Below, piece by piece: positions 5,630 to 5,903 of a DNA stretch of 5,903 nt (position 1 is its first letter; the number at the start of each line of letters is the position of its first letter). The position numbers were made by a program, and so were the translations under genes. The notes beneath the pieces were generated by a model. That model ran no database searches and was not told the origin of the DNA. It was given only the letters and a program-made list of their open reading frames with translations. Source of the DNA: Candidatus Methylomirabilota bacterium (GTDB taxonomy: Bacteria; Methylomirabilota; Methylomirabilia; Methylomirabilales; Methylomirabilaceae); assembly GCA_003105305.1 (NCBI GenBank), contig PQAQ01000234.1:1-5903 (forward strand). The letters run 5' to 3'.

Positions 5630-5903
5630 AGCGTAATCCGCAGGCCGGCCAGCCGGCTTCCCCCGGCATGCTGGTGAACGTCCCGCGGCTGATCACGGCG
5701 TATTACGCCGACGCGCCGGACCCGGCGGCGCCGGCTCAGCGCGTCGCGTTCGGCACATCGGGGCATCGCGGCTCGGCGTTCCAGCAATCGTTCAATGAGG
5801 CCCACATTCTGGCGATCACGCAGGCTATCTGCGACTACCGGCGCGCGCAGCGGATCGATGGCCCGCTCTTTCTCGGCATGGATACGCATGCGTTGTCGGT
5901 GCC
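5626..5903 (+). CDS. pgm: Phosphoglucomutase (alpha-D-glucose phosphate-specific), N-terminal part
   Basis: The frame is open to the window end (92 codons of a protein that is normally about 545 residues). It interconverts glucose 1-phosphate and glucose 6-phosphate in the cytoplasm, linking glycolysis to glycogen and nucleotide-sugar synthesis. The N-terminus aligns well from memory with E. coli Pgm: AGQPA (7-11), LVNVPRLITAYY (16-27), VAFGTSGHRGSAF (40-52), SFNEAHILAITQAI (55-68) and the GMDTHALS block (84-91, GKDTHALS in E. coli). The HRGS element belongs to the first substrate-binding domain; the phosphoserine loop lies beyond the window. The ATG at 5626 matches the family's start, and GGAGG lies 9 nt upstream at 5612-5616. 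It has its own promoter and leader, separate from the gcv operon. Confidence 0.93.
   Translation, partial: MKRNPQAGQPASPGMLVNVPRLITAYYADAPDPAAPAQRVAFGTSGHRGSAFQQSFNEAHILAITQAICDYRRAQRIDGPLFLGMDTHALSV

Noticed and set aside
5226..5889. Two long minus-strand frames antisense to the pgm start and its leader
   Set aside because: They share the region with a strongly supported Pgm N-terminus. One contains a short stretch near 5290-5360 (MDGNANRHPNKQIDLALTF) that looks faintly protein-like, but the rest is Arg/His-rich and I can match it to no family.

Overview
The window is a piece of a GC-rich bacterial chromosome dominated by a complete four-gene glycine cleavage operon on the + strand: gcvT, gcvH, gcvPA and gcvPB (348-4807). 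The reading frames abut or overlap (gcvH/gcvPA share 1 nt, gcvPA/gcvPB share 4 nt), the mark of one transcript with coupled translation. The P-protein is split into two subunits, as in Gram-positives, Thermotoga, archaea and several deep proteobacterial or NC10-type lineages, not fused as in E. coli. The split P-protein, the GC-rich coding sequence, the neighbouring type III polyketide synthase and a GTTCAAA-type heptamer repeat between genes together remind me of NC10 bacteria (Candidatus Methylomirabilis and relatives). That placement is a guess from memory, not a result.

Layout. Positions 1-77 hold the first 25 codons of a minus-strand gene that reads like the N-terminus of a type III polyketide synthase (chalcone synthase-like), with its own ribosome binding site and a well-formed promoter. 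Positions 78-347 form the divergent intergenic region that also serves gcvT. The gcv operon follows. Positions 4808-4942 are a short gap with weak hairpins. Positions 4943-5143 encode a 66-residue acidic protein on the minus strand, resembling the small antitoxin-like hypothetical proteins found in many bacteria; just upstream of it lies a short open stretch that looks like the tail of a broken gene. Positions 5144-5625 contain no convincing intact gene, but do contain a good sigma70-type promoter, a pair of identical 9-bp repeats around it, nested inverted repeats and a short leader ORF. From 5626 to the window end is the start of an alpha-D-glucose-specific phosphoglucomutase (pgm).

How the genes work together. 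GcvPA and GcvPB form the PLP-dependent glycine decarboxylase. It loads the aminomethyl group onto the lipoyl-lysine of GcvH. GcvT passes the one-carbon unit to tetrahydrofolate and releases ammonia. The fourth component, dihydrolipoamide dehydrogenase, is not in the window and must be encoded elsewhere. The pgm gene belongs to sugar phosphate and glycogen metabolism and is a separate transcription unit.

I see no clear sign of an undescribed multi-gene system. The parts most worth a second look are the leader of pgm (about 5415-5629) and the small-protein locus on the minus strand (4943-5262).
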